A DNA stretch of 64,000 bases from Variovorax sp. PBL-E5 (GTDB lineage Bacteria; Pseudomonadota; Gammaproteobacteria; Burkholderiales; Burkholderiaceae_C): assembly GCF_901827185.1 (NCBI RefSeq), contig NZ_LR594671.1, positions 3,038,001 to 3,102,000 of the forward strand, given 5' to 3'. The notes under the pieces were generated by a model, which did not search any database, was not told where the DNA came from, and worked only from the letters and a program-made list of their open reading frames with translations. Made by a program: the position numbers and the translations under genes. Within the stretch, counting starts at the first letter, position 1. Each line of letters begins with the position of its first letter. Positions 17,535-27,009 of the stretch are shown one piece after another.

Positions 17535-20500
17535 TATTCAGCCACCACCGCGATGCCGCGGAACTGGCCGGCGGTCGGTGCACCGGCCACCGGCTTGGGA
17601 TAGCGCTCCGGGTCCAGCCGATGCAGCAGCTCCGCCTCGCGCGCCCGCGTCAGCGCGAGGTTCGCGAGCTTGACGTGGCCATAGCCGCGGATGTCGAGCG
17701 GGAGTGCCGCGATCTGCGCCGCTCGCGCCTGGCCGGTCGCGCTGAGGCCGGCCATCAGCGTCTCCAGGCGTTGCTCGAATTGCGTGATCAGGGCGCGTTC
17801 CAGCCGGCGCTCCTGCGTGTGTCCGAACACATCGAACACCGTGCCGCGCAGGACTTTGCCGCGTGCCAGCCATCCCATCGCCGGCAGCATCCAGCCGCCG
17901 AGGCGGATCTTGACTGGTGGTTGGCCATTCTTCGGGCGCGCGATGAAGGGCGGGGCCATGTGGAATTCGAGCCGGACGTCGCCCTCGAACTGCTCGGCCA
18001 GCTTGCGGCGGAAATCGCCGTTCGTGTAGAGGCGCGCGACTTCGTACTCGTCCTTGTAGCTCATCAGCTTCTGCAGGCTGCGCGCCGCATTGCGCGTCAG
18101 GGGCAGCGTGGGGTCGCCGCCCGGCAGCGCGGCCTCGCGCTCGCGCAGCGCGCGGACATGGGCTTCGAAGCGGCGTGCCCAGGCCGCGTTCTGGTAGCCC
18201 GTCAGATGGGCCACGCCGCGTGCAATCAGCGCATCGATCGAATCGTCCTGCGCAGCAGTGGCCGGTGTCGCGCGCAGGCGCTCCAGCGCATCCGCGTTCG
18301 CCGCAGCGACGCGGCCGAGCGCGAATGCGAGCAGGTTCTCCGGCACGGCGACGCCATTGAGTTCGATCGCGCGCGTCAGCGCCGCGAGACCGAGCGGCAG
18401 CAGGCCGCGTTGCCACGCATAGCCCATCGCGAGGATGTTGGCGGCCAGCGTGCCGCCGAGGAATTCCTCCGCCAGGCCTTGTGCATCGAAGGTCTCGACC
18501 CGCTCGTCGCCGGCCGCGAAGCGCAGCTTGTCCAGCAGCAGGTCGACATGCAGTTCGGCATCCGGATTGCGCAGCGACTCGGCCACCGGAATCTCGTGCG
18601 TGTTCGCCAGGATGCGCGTGCGGCCGTGGCGCACCGTCTGCAGCGCATCGGGCGATGCGCCGACCACGATGTCGCAGGCCAGGATCGCGTCGGCCTGCTG
18701 GGTGTCGATGCGGACCTGGTTGAGGCGCTCGGGCACGTCGGCCAGGCGCACGAAGCTCAGCACCGCGCCGCCCTTCTGCGCGAAGCCCATGAAGTCGAGC
18801 ACGCTGGCCGACTTGCCTTCGAGGTGCGCGGCCATCGCAATCACGCTGCCGACCGTGACCACGCCGGTGCCGCCGACGCCCGTGACCAGCAGGTCGTAAG
18901 GCGCCGTCCAGGTGTGCGCAGCGGGTGTCGGCAAGGCCGCGGCCTGGCGGAAGAAGGCATCGAGATCGCGCGCCAACGCGCCGCTCTTCTTGCGCAGCGC
19001 GCCGCCCGTCACGCCGACGAAGCTCGGACAGAAGCCCTTGGCGCAGGAATAATCCTTGTTGCAGCTGGTCTGGTCGATCTTGCGCTTGCGCCCGAGCGGC
19101 GTCTCGCTCGGCAGCACCGCGACGCAATTGCTCTGCACGCCGCAGTCGCCGCAGCCTTCGCAGACGGCCTCGTTGATGAAGAGGCGTTTCGGCGGATCGA
19201 GCAGTTCACCCTTCTTCCGGCGGCGCCGCTTCTCGGCCGCGCAGGTCTGCTCGTAGATCAGCACGGTGACGCCGGCGATCTCGCGCAGGCGGCGCTGCAC
19301 TACGTCCAGCTCGGCACGGTCGTGGAACTCGGTGCCGGCCGGGAAGCGTGATTGGATGGCGTCGTACTTGCAGATGTTGTCGCTGACGACCACGACCTGT
19401 TTCACGCCTTCGGATTCGACCTGGCGCGCGATCGCATCGACGCTGATCACGCCGTCGACCGGCTGGCCGCCGGTCATCGCGACCGCGTCGTTGAACAGGA
19501 TCTTGTAGGTGATCGTGGCCTTGGCCGCGACCGCCTGCCGGATCGCGAGGTAGCCCGAGTGGTAGTAGGTGCCGTCGCCCAGGTTCTGGAACACGTGCGG
19601 CGTGCGAGTGAAGAGCGAATGCGAGACCCAGTCGACACCCTCGCCGCCCATCTGGATCAGCCCGGCGGTGCTGCGGTCCATCCAGTTGGCCATGAAGTGG
19701 CAGCCGATGCCGGCGCGCGCAGTCGAGCCTTCGGGCACCTTCGTGCTCGTGTTGTGCGGACAGCCGGCGCAGAAGTAAGGCAGGCGCTTGACGCTGTCGC
19801 TCGGGTTGGCGAGCAATTCGGGCGGCGTGAAGTCGCGCACGTGCTGCAGGTGGTCGCCGAGATCCTGGTTGGCCGGGAAATGCGCCGACAGCCAGTGCGC
19901 GACCAGCTCGATCAGCCGCGAGGGCCGCAGTTCGCCGAGCGCCGACACCAGCGGCCGTCCCTCGCGGTCGCGCTTGCCGACCAGCACGGGCCGCGTATCG
20001 GCCGGCAGGTTGTAGAACAGCTCGCGCATCTGCGTCTCGACGACGGCGCCCTTCTCTTCGACGATCAGGATCTCGTCGAGTCCGGCCGCGAAGGCCTTGA
20101 TGCGGCTCTGCTCGATCGGAAAACTCAGGCCCACCTTGTAGAGCCGCACGCCGACGCGCGCCAGTGCCTCGGGCGTGATCTCCAGGCGCCGCAGCACTTC
20201 CATCAGGTCGTAGTGGGCCTTGCCGCAGGTGACGATGCCGACCTTCGCATCCGGGCTCTCGATCACGTGGCGGTCGATGCTGTTGACGCGCGCGAAGGCG
20301 GCCACCGCGTCGAGCTTGTCGGCCAGGCGCGATTCGATGCGCAGCGAAGGCAGGTCCGGCCAGCGGTAATGCAGGCCGTCGACGGGTTCTCTGTGGCCGG
20401 TCGCGGCGCGCACCGCGTCGGCATCGGCCCATGCGGCGACGCGTGCGAGCACGAGGTCGAGGTCGACCGTGCTCGCGCTCTCCACCACCTCCGACAATGC

Positions 20501-21139
20501 GGCCATGCCGACCCAGGCGCCGGCATAGCGCGACAGCGCATAGCCGTACAGGCCGAACTCCAGGTACTCGGCGACACAGGCCGGCTGCAGCACCGGCATG
20601 CTCCATGCGGCCAGCGCCTGGTCGCTCTGGTGCGGCATCGACGAGGAGACGCAGCCATGGTCGTCGCCGGCCACCACCAGCACGCCGCCATGCGGCGACG
20701 AGCCATAGGCGTTGCCGTGCTTGAGCGCATCGCCGGCGCGATCGACGCCAGGCCCCTTGCCGTACCACATCGCGAACACGCCATCGACGGTGCGCTCCGG
20801 ATCCGATTCGACGCGCTGCGTGCCCAGCACCTGCGTCGCCGCGAGCTCCTCGTTGATCGCCGGCACGAAGCGGATGCCGGCATCGCCGAAGCGCGGCCCC
20901 GCCTTCCAGATCGCCTGGTCGACCATGCCGAGCGGCGAGCCGCGGTAGCCGCTCACGAAGCCCTGCGTCTTCAGGCCGAGGGCTGCGTCATGCTGGCGCT
21001 GCATCAGCATCAGCCGTACCAGCGCCTGCGTGCCGGTGAGGAAGATGGCGCCCGAAGAGGCCCAGAGGCTGTCGGAAAGCTGATAGTCGGAACGATGCAA
21101 TTCGTTCGGGCGCACGGGCGCCTCGGTGAGGGAGTTCAT
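17534..21139 (-). CDS. Indolepyruvate ferredoxin oxidoreductase, fused alpha/beta form
   Basis: A 1201-residue enzyme that oxidatively decarboxylates aryl (and often branched-chain) 2-oxo acids to acyl-CoA, passing electrons to ferredoxin. Domains in order: the alpha-subunit transketolase-like domain at the N-terminus, the thiamine-diphosphate-binding region around residue 480 (GIGCHFMANWMDR, MGGEGVDWV), a four-cysteine iron-sulfur segment CEGCGDCG near residue 660, and the gamma-like domain beginning with GVGGTGVVTVG near 756. The fusion is the usual form in betaproteobacteria. It is divergent from an Lrp-type regulator gene, which suggests a role in amino acid-derived 2-oxo acid breakdown. 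Confidence 0.92.
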   Translation of the reverse strand: MNSLTEAPVRPNELHRSDYQLSDSLWASSGAIFLTGTQALVRLMLMQRQHDAALGLKTQGFVSGYRGSPLGMVDQAIWKAGPRFGDAGIRFVPAINEELAATQVLGTQRVESDPERTVDGVFAMWYGKGPGVDRAGDALKHGNAYGSSPHGGVLVVAGDDHGCVSSSMPHQSDQALAAWSMPVLQPACVAEYLEFGLYGYALSRYAGAWVGMAALSEVVESASTVDLDLVLARVAAWADADAVRAATGHREPVDGLHYRWPDLPSLRIESRLADKLDAVAAFARVNSIDRHVIESPDAKVGIVTCGKAHYDLMEVLRRLEITPEALARVGVRLYKVGLSFPIEQSRIKAFAAGLDEILIVEEKGAVVETQMRELFYNLPADTRPVLVGKRDREGRPLVSALGELRPSRLIELVAHWLSAHFPANQDLGDHLQHVRDFTPPELLANPSDSVKRLPYFCAGCPHNTSTKVPEGSTARAGIGCHFMANWMDRSTAGLIQMGGEGVDWVSHSLFTRTPHVFQNLGDGTYYHSGYLAIRQAVAAKATITYKILFNDAVAMTGGQPVDGVISVDAIARQVESEGVKQVVVVSDNICKYDAIQSRFPAGTEFHDRAELDVVQRRLREIAGVTVLIYEQTCAAEKRRRRKKGELLDPPKRLFINEAVCEGCGDCGVQSNCVAVLPSETPLGRKRKIDQTSCNKDYSCAKGFCPSFVGVTGGALRKKSGALARDLDAFFRQAAALPTPAAHTWTAPYDLLVTGVGGTGVVTVGSVIAMAAHLEGKSASVLDFMGFAQKGGAVLSFVRLADVPERLNQVRIDTQQADAILACDIVVGASPDALQTVRHGRTRILANTHEIPVAESLRNPDAELHVDLLLDKLRFAAGDERVETFDAQGLAEEFLGGTLAANILAMGYAWQRGLLPLGLAALTRAIELNGVAVPENLLAFALGRVAAANADALERLRATPATAAQDDSIDALIARGVAHLTGYQNAAWARRFEAHVRALREREAALPGGDPTLPLTRNAARSLQKLMSYKDEYEVARLYTNGDFRRKLAEQFEGDVRLEFHMAPPFIARPKNGQPPVKIRLGGWMLPAMGWLARGKVLRGTVFDVFGHTQERRLERALITQFEQRLETLMAGLSATGQARAAQIAALPLDIRGYGHVKLANLALTRAREAELLHRLDPERYPKPVAGAPTAGQFRGIAVVAE

Positions 21140-21231
21140 ACGCAGGATTCTTGGCCCGCACCCTGAGTAAAAGCTTCTTCAATACACTGGCAACAACCCC
21201 TTCTTCGAGAATCAAATTCTCCGATCGCACG

Positions 21232-21723
21232 ATGAAAGACGAATCCATCCTTCTCGACTCGTACTCGCTGAAGATTCTTTTCGAATTGCAGCGCGATGCC
21301 CGCCAGACGGTTCAGCAGATCTCGGAGGCGGTCGGGCTGTCGGCGACGCCGTGCTGGCGCCGCATCAAGGACATGGAAGCCGCCGGCGTGATCCGCGGCT
21401 ACACGGTGGTGATCGATCCGGAGAAGGTCGGGCTCAACCTGTCGGCCGTGACCGAGGTCAACATCGACCGGCACGGCGAGACGCAGGTGCGCGCGTTCGA
21501 GGAAGCGGTGGCCGCCAGCCCGCAGATCGTGCGCTGCGTCTCGGCCACCGGCCCGGCGGACTACATCCTCACCGTGCTGGTGCCGGACATCAAGCACTAC
21601 GAGCAGTTCCTGCACACGACGCTGTTCCAGCTGTCGGGTGTCACGCACGTGCGCTCGGCGATCGTGCTGCGCGAGGTGAAGGCAGGCGCGAGCCTGCCGA
21701 TTCCCGGAGGGCCCGCGGCCTAG
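21232..21723 (+). CDS. Lrp/AsnC-family transcriptional regulator
   Basis: A 163-residue regulator. The N-terminal helix-turn-helix is LDSYSLKILFELQRDARQTVQQISEAVGLSATPCWRRIKDMEAAGVI, followed by the RAM effector domain with EKVGLNLSAVTEVNI and CVSATGPADYILTVLV. The ATG at 21232 is preferred to the earlier in-frame starts because it fits the family N-terminus. Placed divergently 92 bases from the indolepyruvate oxidoreductase gene, it is the likely amino acid-responsive activator of that gene. Confidence 0.9.
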   Translation: MKDESILLDSYSLKILFELQRDARQTVQQISEAVGLSATPCWRRIKDMEAAGVIRGYTVVIDPEKVGLNLSAVTEVNIDRHGETQVRAFEEAVAASPQIVRCVSATGPADYILTVLVPDIKHYEQFLHTTLFQLSGVTHVRSAIVLREVKAGASLPIPGGPAA

Positions 21724-22124
21724 TGCGGCGTGCCGCCGGTGATGCCGGCCATCCCGGTCGACTGGCCGATGGCCTCGGTGCCGGCCGGATGCGCAGCCGC
21801 CACCGCGCCTGCGTAGACGTCCGCCCTCGACACCATCGAGGTCGCCATCGGCGCGGCGGTCGATTGGCCGATGGCCTCGGTGCCGGCCGGATGCGCAGCC
21901 GCGGCAGCGCCCTGGCTCACCTCGTCGCTCGAGATCGTCGAATTCATCATCGGCGCGCCGGTCGACTGGCCGATCGCTTCGGTGCCGCTCGGATGGGCGG
22001 CCGAGACGGCACCCTTGTAGACCTCGTCGCTGTATGACGACGATTGCGCGCTGGCCGTGATGGAGCCGAATGCGGCCAGGGCGACACAGCCGCCGAAGGC
22101 CAGGGCTTTGAGTGAAGTGTGCAT
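21720..22124 (-). CDS. Secreted protein of three 34-residue tandem repeats
   Basis: A 134-residue predicted periplasmic protein. A signal peptide (MHTSLKALAFGGCVALAAFG, cleavage after SASAQ-like SITASAQ) is followed by three tandem 34-residue units, each built around A-A-H-P-[SA]-G-T-E-A-I-G-Q-S-T. AAGGAG stands just upstream of the ATG at 22124. There are no cysteines after the signal peptide and no recognisable domain. Its stop codon overlaps the stop of the convergent Lrp gene on the palindrome CTAG (21720-21723). Function is unknown. Confidence 0.7.
   Translation of the reverse strand: MHTSLKALAFGGCVALAAFGSITASAQSSSYSDEVYKGAVSAAHPSGTEAIGQSTGAPMMNSTISSDEVSQGAAAAAHPAGTEAIGQSTAAPMATSMVSRADVYAGAVAAAHPAGTEAIGQSTGMAGITGGTPH
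21755..22004. repeat. Three 46-bp repeat cores at exact 102-bp spacing
   Basis: Cores at 21755-21800, 21857-21902 and 21959-22004 are spaced by exactly 102 bases, i.e. 34 codons, inside the repeat-protein gene. The first two differ at a single base; the third is more diverged. This is a coding tandem duplication, not a CRISPR or intergenic repeat. The near identity of copies one and two points to recent duplication or gene conversion. Confidence 0.85.
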
Positions 22125-22367
22125 AAGGATCTCCTTGAGGATCTCGGTTCTGCCCCGCACGGCACGAACGCCGTACGGAGGACCTGTTGGCACTCTAGGC
22201 AGCCAGAATGAGACGGGGATGAGGGGAGACTTAGCCCAGAATGAGCGCCGCGGGCCGGGCGGTCGTGCGGGAAAATCCTAGCGTGCTTGATGAAGACCGC
22301 CTACGGCCTTCGAGGACGCCGCAGCTATCCTGTCGGCAGCGGCTGCGCAGATGACGAGGTATCTTCA

Positions 22368-22841
22368 ATGGCACTGGAACTGACCGAGCGGGAAACTTTC
22401 GCAGGCGTTCTCGCGACGCTCGTGCAGGATCGCTGCGCCACCAGCGGCGCGGCCAGGACCTCGCGCACGGGCCTGCAGGCCACGGTGCCGGTGGACGAAC
22501 GGCCCTCCATACGCCGCGGCCTCAACGCGCTGATCGAGCATGGTGTGCTGGTCATGAGCGGCGAGGACATCGGCTTCACCGCGCAGGGCAAGGCCTTCGC
22601 GGCCTACGTCCAGAACGCCCAGGGCGAGCGCAACCCGAAGAACGCCGCCACCCTGGCCTCGACGCTGTCGGCGATCGACAAGGACGAGCGCTTCGCGCCG
22701 CACCGGCCGATCGAGGACATCCGCACGCTCCCCGCGCGCCTGGAGGCCTACCGCGCCGTCACCCAGCCGCGGCTATCGAAGGGCTGGGTCGTGCTGGGTG
22801 CGCTGGCCACGGCGGTGGCGGCCTTCGCGCTGCTGCGTTGA
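22368..22841 (+). CDS. Hypothetical protein with C-terminal membrane anchor
   Basis: A 157-residue protein I do not recognise. The first part (LTERETFAGVLATLVQDRC, then RRGLNALIEHGVLVMSGEDIGFTAQGKAFAAYVQ) resembles a winged-helix-like fold with a beta-wing. The C-terminus ends in one hydrophobic helix, GWVVLGALATAVAAFALLR, suggesting tail anchoring in the inner membrane. GAGGT lies 8 bases before the ATG at 22368. The stop is 4 bases before the glucose dehydrogenase ATG, so the two are probably co-transcribed. Confidence 0.6.
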   Translation: MALELTERETFAGVLATLVQDRCATSGAARTSRTGLQATVPVDERPSIRRGLNALIEHGVLVMSGEDIGFTAQGKAFAAYVQNAQGERNPKNAATLASTLSAIDKDERFAPHRPIEDIRTLPARLEAYRAVTQPRLSKGWVVLGALATAVAAFALLR

Positions 22842-22845
22842 CGCC

Positions 22846-25464
22846 ATGGTCGGCGACGACATCCCGAACCCGATACCTCCGCGCGGCGAAGCCGCGATCA
22901 ACATCGTCGCGCTCCTTCTGCTGCTCATGGGCCTGGGCGTGGCCGGCGGCGGCATCTGGCTGGCCGTGCTGCAGGGCAGCGGCTACTACGTGGCGGCAGG
23001 CGCCGGACTGCTGGCCACGGGCTGGCTGCTGATGCGGCGCCAGCCGGCAGCGCTGTGGGTCTATGCGCTGCTCTTCGGCGCCTCGCTGGTGTGGTCCGTG
23101 TGGGAGGCGGGCCTCGACTGGTGGCCGATGGCCGCGCGGCTCGACGTGCTGTTCGTGTTCGGCCTGCTGCTGCTGACGCCGTGGGTGACGCAGCGGCTGG
23201 TCCACGACGTGCCGGGGCAGGCCGATCCGGCGCCGGTCTCGCTGCGCCGCGACGGCGGCCTCGCGCTCGCCATGGCACTGGTGCTGTTCGTGGTCGTGGC
23301 GGTGCTGTCCTGGACACGCGATCCGCACGAGATCATCGGGCAGCTGCCCGGCGCGGCGGGCAACGCCACGCCCGCGCTCGGCGGACCCGAGGATGTGGTG
23401 CCGCCCGGCGAATGGCATGCCTATGGCCGCACCGGCTATGGCCAGCGCTATTCGCCGCTCGGCGAGATCACGCCAGCCAACGTGGACCAGCTGCAGGTCG
23501 CGTGGCAGATCCAGACCGGCGACCTGCGCGGCCGCAGCGGCGACCCCGAAGAGACGACCGACGAGGTGACGCCGCTCAAGGTGGGCGAGCGGCTGTTCCT
23601 GTGCACGCCGCACCAGTCGGTGATCGCGCTCGACGCCACCACGGGGGCGCAGCTGTGGCGCTACGACCCGAAGATCCAGGGCAAGCTGGCGCTGCAGCAC
23701 CTGACCTGCCGCGGCCTGTCGTACCAGCCACCGCGCAGCGAGGCAACGCCGACAGTGCAGGCCGCGGCGACAGCACCGGCCGAGCCGGCATCCGCGCCGG
23801 CGCCCGCTGCCGAACCGGCATCCGCGTCCGCGTCCTCGCCCGCATCCGAGCCTCCCCCCTCGCCACCCGCACCGCCCGAGCTCGCCACGTCCGGCCAGGC
23901 CGCACAGCCGGTGGCCGCGGACAGCGGCCATGCGACCGACCACTGCCCGGCCCGGCTCTTCATGCCGACCGCGGACGGCCGCCTCATCGCGCTCGACCCC
24001 GACACGGGCGCCGTCTGCAAGGACTTCGGCGGCGGCAAGGGCCAGATCAACCTGTGGGCGCACATGCCCAATCTCGACCCGGGCTCCTACTATTCGACCT
24101 CGCCGGTGGTGGTCACGCGCAAGCTGCTGATCGTCGGCGGCACCGTGCTCGACAACCTGTCGACGCATGAACAGTCCGGCGTGATCCGCGCCTTCGACAT
24201 CGACACCGGCGCGCTGGTGTGGAACTGGGATTCCGGCAACCCCGACAGCACCGAGCCGATCGCGCCGGGGCAGACCTACACCGTCAACTCGCCCAACAGC
24301 TGGTCGATCGCGAGCGTCGACGAAGCGCTGGGCATGGTCTACCTGCCGATGGGCAACCAGCCGCCCGATCAATGGGGCGGCCGGCGCAGCCCCGCGGTGG
24401 AGAACTATTCGTCGTCGGTGGTCGCGCTCGACCTCGCGACCGGCAAGGTGCGCTGGCGCTTCCAGACCGTGCACCACGACCTCTGGGACTACGACGTGCC
24501 GGCCCAGCCGACGCTGTTCGACCTCACCGTCAACGGCGCCACCGTGCCGGCGCTGGTACAGCCGACCAAGCAGGGCGAACTCTTCGTGCTCGACCGCCGC
24601 ACCGGCACGCCGCTGCTGCCGGTCACCGAGACGCCGGCACCGCAGGGCGCGGCACAGGGCGACCATTCGGCGCCGACGCAGCCGCGCTCGGCGCTGTCCT
24701 TCGATCCGCCGCCGCTCAGCGGCCGCCAGATGTGGGGCGTCACGATGTTCGACCAGCTCGCCTGCCGCATCGCCTTCCAGCGGCTGCGCTACGAGGGCCG
24801 CTTCACGCCGCCCTCGGTGCAGGGCTCGCTGATCTACCCGGGCAACTTCGGCACCTTCAACTGGGGCGGCATCGCGGTCGATCCGACGCGCCAGGCCGCC
24901 TTCACCACACCCACCTACCTGGCCTTCGTGTCGAAGCTGGTGCCGCGGCCGGACGACAAGGCGCTGATGGTCCAGGACAAGGGGCCGCCGCAAGGCAGCC
25001 TGCCGGCGCTCAACGAGAACTTCGGCGCACCCTTCGCGGTGAAGCTCAGTCCCTTCGTCTCGCCGATCGGCATCCCGTGCCAGGCGCCGCCGTGGGGCTA
25101 TGTCGCGGGCGTCGACCTGCGCACCGGTCGCATCGCATGGAAGCACCGCAACGGCACGGTGCGCGACCTGTCGCCCGTGCCGCTGCCGTTTCGCATGGGC
25201 GTGCCGAACCTGGGCGGCCCGGTGATGACGGCCGGCGGCGTGGCCTTTCTCTCGGGCACGCTCGACAACTACGTGCGCGGCTACGAGATCGCGAGCGGAC
25301 GCGAGCTGTGGCGCAGCCGCCTGCCCGCGGGCGGCCAGGCCACGCCGATGACCTACACCGGCGCCGATGGCCGCCAGTACCTGCTGGTGGTCGCCGGCGG
25401 GCACGGCTCGACGGGCACGAAGGCGGGTGACTCGGTGATCGCGTACGCGTTGCCGAAGCGCTAG
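22846..25464 (+). CDS. gcd: Membrane-bound PQQ-dependent glucose dehydrogenase
   Basis: An 872-residue quinoprotein that oxidises aldoses to aldonolactones in the periplasm and passes electrons to ubiquinone. The first 150 residues hold about five membrane helices; the rest is the eight-bladed PQQ propeller, with [26 protein letters not shown], the [25 protein letters not shown] block and [17 protein letters not shown] typical of the family. A roughly 60-residue Pro/Ala/Ser-rich stretch (about residues 298-358, DNA 23741-23920) interrupts the region between HLTCRGLSY and [18 protein letters not shown], where the enterobacterial enzyme has only a short link. PQQ biosynthesis genes are not in the window. 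Confidence 0.92.
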   Translation: MVGDDIPNPIPPRGEAAINIVALLLLLMGLGVAGGGIWLAVLQGSGYYVAAGAGLLATGWLLMRRQPAALWVYALLFGASLVWSVWEAGLDWWPMAARLDVLFVFGLLLLTPWVTQRLVHDVPGQADPAPVSLRRDGGLALAMALVLFVVVAVLSWTRDPHEIIGQLPGAAGNATPALGGPEDVVPPGEWHAYGRTGYGQRYSPLGEITPANVDQLQVAWQIQTGDLRGRSGDPEETTDEVTPLKVGERLFLCTPHQSVIALDATTGAQLWRYDPKIQGKLALQHLTCRGLSYQPPRSEATPTVQAAATAPAEPASAPAPAAEPASASASSPASEPPPSPPAPPELATSGQAAQPVAADSGHATDHCPARLFMPTADGRLIALDPDTGAVCKDFGGGKGQINLWAHMPNLDPGSYYSTSPVVVTRKLLIVGGTVLDNLSTHEQSGVIRAFDIDTGALVWNWDSGNPDSTEPIAPGQTYTVNSPNSWSIASVDEALGMVYLPMGNQPPDQWGGRRSPAVENYSSSVVALDLATGKVRWRFQTVHHDLWDYDVPAQPTLFDLTVNGATVPALVQPTKQGELFVLDRRTGTPLLPVTETPAPQGAAQGDHSAPTQPRSALSFDPPPLSGRQMWGVTMFDQLACRIAFQRLRYEGRFTPPSVQGSLIYPGNFGTFNWGGIAVDPTRQAAFTTPTYLAFVSKLVPRPDDKALMVQDKGPPQGSLPALNENFGAPFAVKLSPFVSPIGIPCQAPPWGYVAGVDLRTGRIAWKHRNGTVRDLSPVPLPFRMGVPNLGGPVMTAGGVAFLSGTLDNYVRGYEIASGRELWRSRLPAGGQATPMTYTGADGRQYLLVVAGGHGSTGTKAGDSVIAYALPKR

Positions 25465-25520
25465 CACCACACGCCACGCGCCGTGCGAGACTGTGCCCCT
25501 CGCATGCCGGACGACAGCCC

Positions 25521-26516
25521 ATGAACGCGCTCCCGTTGATCGACATCGCCGCACTGGTCGCCGGCACCCCGGCGCGCGCCGCGGTGGCCGCCGAGATCGG
25601 CGCCGCCTGCCGCGCGCACGGCTTCTTCTATGCCATCGGCCACGGCGTGGATCCGGCGCTGACGCATCGGCTCGAAACACTGAGCCGCCGCTTCTTCGCG
25701 CTCGACGAGGCGACCAAGATGCGCTGGCGCATGGCGCTCGGCGGCCGGGCCTGGCGCGGCTACTTTCCGCTCGGCGGCGAACTCACCTCGGGCCTGCCCG
25801 ACTGGAAGGAAGGCCTCTACCTCGGTACCGAGCTTGCGGACGACCATCCCCTCGTGCGCGCGCAGACACCCGTGCATGGCCGCAACCTCATTCCCGACAT
25901 CGAGGGCTTCAGGCAGACCCTGCTCGACTACATGGATGCCGTCACGCAACTGGGCCATCGCCTGATGGAAGGCATCGCGCTGAGCCTCGGGCTCGAGGCC
26001 GGCTATTTCCACGACCGCTACACGGCCGACCCGCTGATCCTCTTTCGCCTCTTCAACTATCCGACGCAGCCGGTACCGGCCGGACTCGATGTGGCATGGG
26101 GCGTCGGCGAGCACACCGACTACGGCCTGCTCACCGTCCTGCATCAGGACGACATCGGCGGCCTGCAGGTACGCACCGCCGCGGGCTGGGTCGATGCCGC
26201 GCCGGTGCCGGGCGCCTTCGTCATCAACATCGGCGACATGCTCGACCGCATGACCGGCGGCCTGTACCGCTCGACGCCGCACCGCGTGGTGCGCAACACC
26301 TCGGGCCGCGACCGGCTGTCCTTTCCGCTCTTCTTCGATCCGAACTTCGAGGCCCGCGTGGCGCGCATCGAAGGGCTGGCCGGCGGCCATGCCGAGGACG
26401 ACAGCGCGCTGCGCTGGGATCGCGCCAACGTGCATGCCTTCAACGGCCGCTATGGGGACTATCTGCTGGACAAGGTATCGAAGGTGTTTCCGCAGCTGGT
26501 GCGCGAAGTCCTGTGA
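25521..26516 (+). CDS. 2-oxoglutarate/Fe(II)-dependent oxygenase, IPNS family
   Basis: A 331-residue oxygenase of the isopenicillin N synthase-like family. The N-terminal DIOX_N part ([26 protein letters not shown]) is followed by the jelly-roll domain with the iron ligands H and D in [12 protein letters not shown] (about residue 197) and the distal H in STPHRVVRN (about 253). R in [13 protein letters not shown] is placed to bind 2-oxoglutarate. The substrate is unknown; it is a stand-alone gene between glucose dehydrogenase and the convergent aconitase-X genes. Confidence 0.87.
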   Translation: MNALPLIDIAALVAGTPARAAVAAEIGAACRAHGFFYAIGHGVDPALTHRLETLSRRFFALDEATKMRWRMALGGRAWRGYFPLGGELTSGLPDWKEGLYLGTELADDHPLVRAQTPVHGRNLIPDIEGFRQTLLDYMDAVTQLGHRLMEGIALSLGLEAGYFHDRYTADPLILFRLFNYPTQPVPAGLDVAWGVGEHTDYGLLTVLHQDDIGGLQVRTAAGWVDAAPVPGAFVINIGDMLDRMTGGLYRSTPHRVVRNTSGRDRLSFPLFFDPNFEARVARIEGLAGGHAEDDSALRWDRANVHAFNGRYGDYLLDKVSKVFPQLVREVL

Positions 26517-26568
26517 AGCGTGGCTGCGCGGGATCCTTCCGGCAAGCGGCGAGCGGCCGGCCTCGAAC

Positions 26569-27009
26569 CTACCTGACGCGCTGAAGCATCGGCTGCCGGT
26601 GCACCGCGACGACGGAAATGGTCCTTGCCGCCGGATCGATGCGGATGCGGTCGCCCGTCCCGATCAGCGTCAACGCGTCCGACGACCAGCCTTCGGTGAT
26701 CGCCATGCCGGCCAGCACGGCGCCCTGCACCATCACCGGGTTGAGCCGGCCGAACACCAGAGCCTTCGGTGCGATGCCCTTGTGCAGCATGTCGAGGAAG
26801 GCCCATCCGCCGGCCACCCCGCCCTTCACGGTCGGGATCACCAGAATCCGGTCGATCACGGACTCTCCTTCCGCGCTGTGACCGATGCGGGAGATGACGC
26901 CCGTCGTGCGGTCCAGGTCGTAGCGCGGGCTGAAGCCTTCCCGCATCACCAGCGCCTCGCCCTCGACCACCGGCCCCCAGGCCTTCGTGACTTCGATGCG
27001 CGCGTTCAC
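26569..27009 (-). CDS. Aconitase-X small (swivel, DUF126) subunit
   Basis: A 146-residue swivelling-domain subunit of an aconitase-X-type dehydratase. The loop IPTVKGGVAGGWAFLDM and the following APKALVFGRLNPVMVQGAVLAGMAI match the DUF126 domain. The start is a GTG at 27009 overlapping the large-subunit stop (GTGA), with GGGAG 7 bases upstream. In characterised aconitase-X enzymes the equivalent loop carries a catalytic serine; here it reads K-G-G-V-A-G-G-W with no serine, which may mean altered chemistry or a shifted alignment. Substrate probably a hydroxylated acid or hydroxyproline-type compound (inference). Confidence 0.8.
   Translation of the reverse strand: MNARIEVTKAWGPVVEGEALVMREGFSPRYDLDRTTGVISRIGHSAEGESVIDRILVIPTVKGGVAGGWAFLDMLHKGIAPKALVFGRLNPVMVQGAVLAGMAITEGWSSDALTLIGTGDRIRIDPAARTISVVAVHRQPMLQRVR

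Noticed and set aside
19352..21166. Long plus-strand open frame of about 600 codons opposite the indolepyruvate oxidoreductase gene
   Set aside because: It mirrors codon positions of a conserved gene, has Arg/Gly/His-rich low-complexity composition and no domain; such frames are common artefacts at high GC.
21755..22004. Regularly spaced repeats considered as a CRISPR array
   Set aside because: The 102-base period keeps reading frame within a signal-peptide-bearing protein gene, and only three copies exist with no cas genes.
22759..25680. Minus-strand open frame of over 950 codons opposite the glucose dehydrogenase gene
   Set aside because: Composition is dominated by Arg, Ala and Gly from reverse reading of a well-recognised enzyme; no motif or sensible start.
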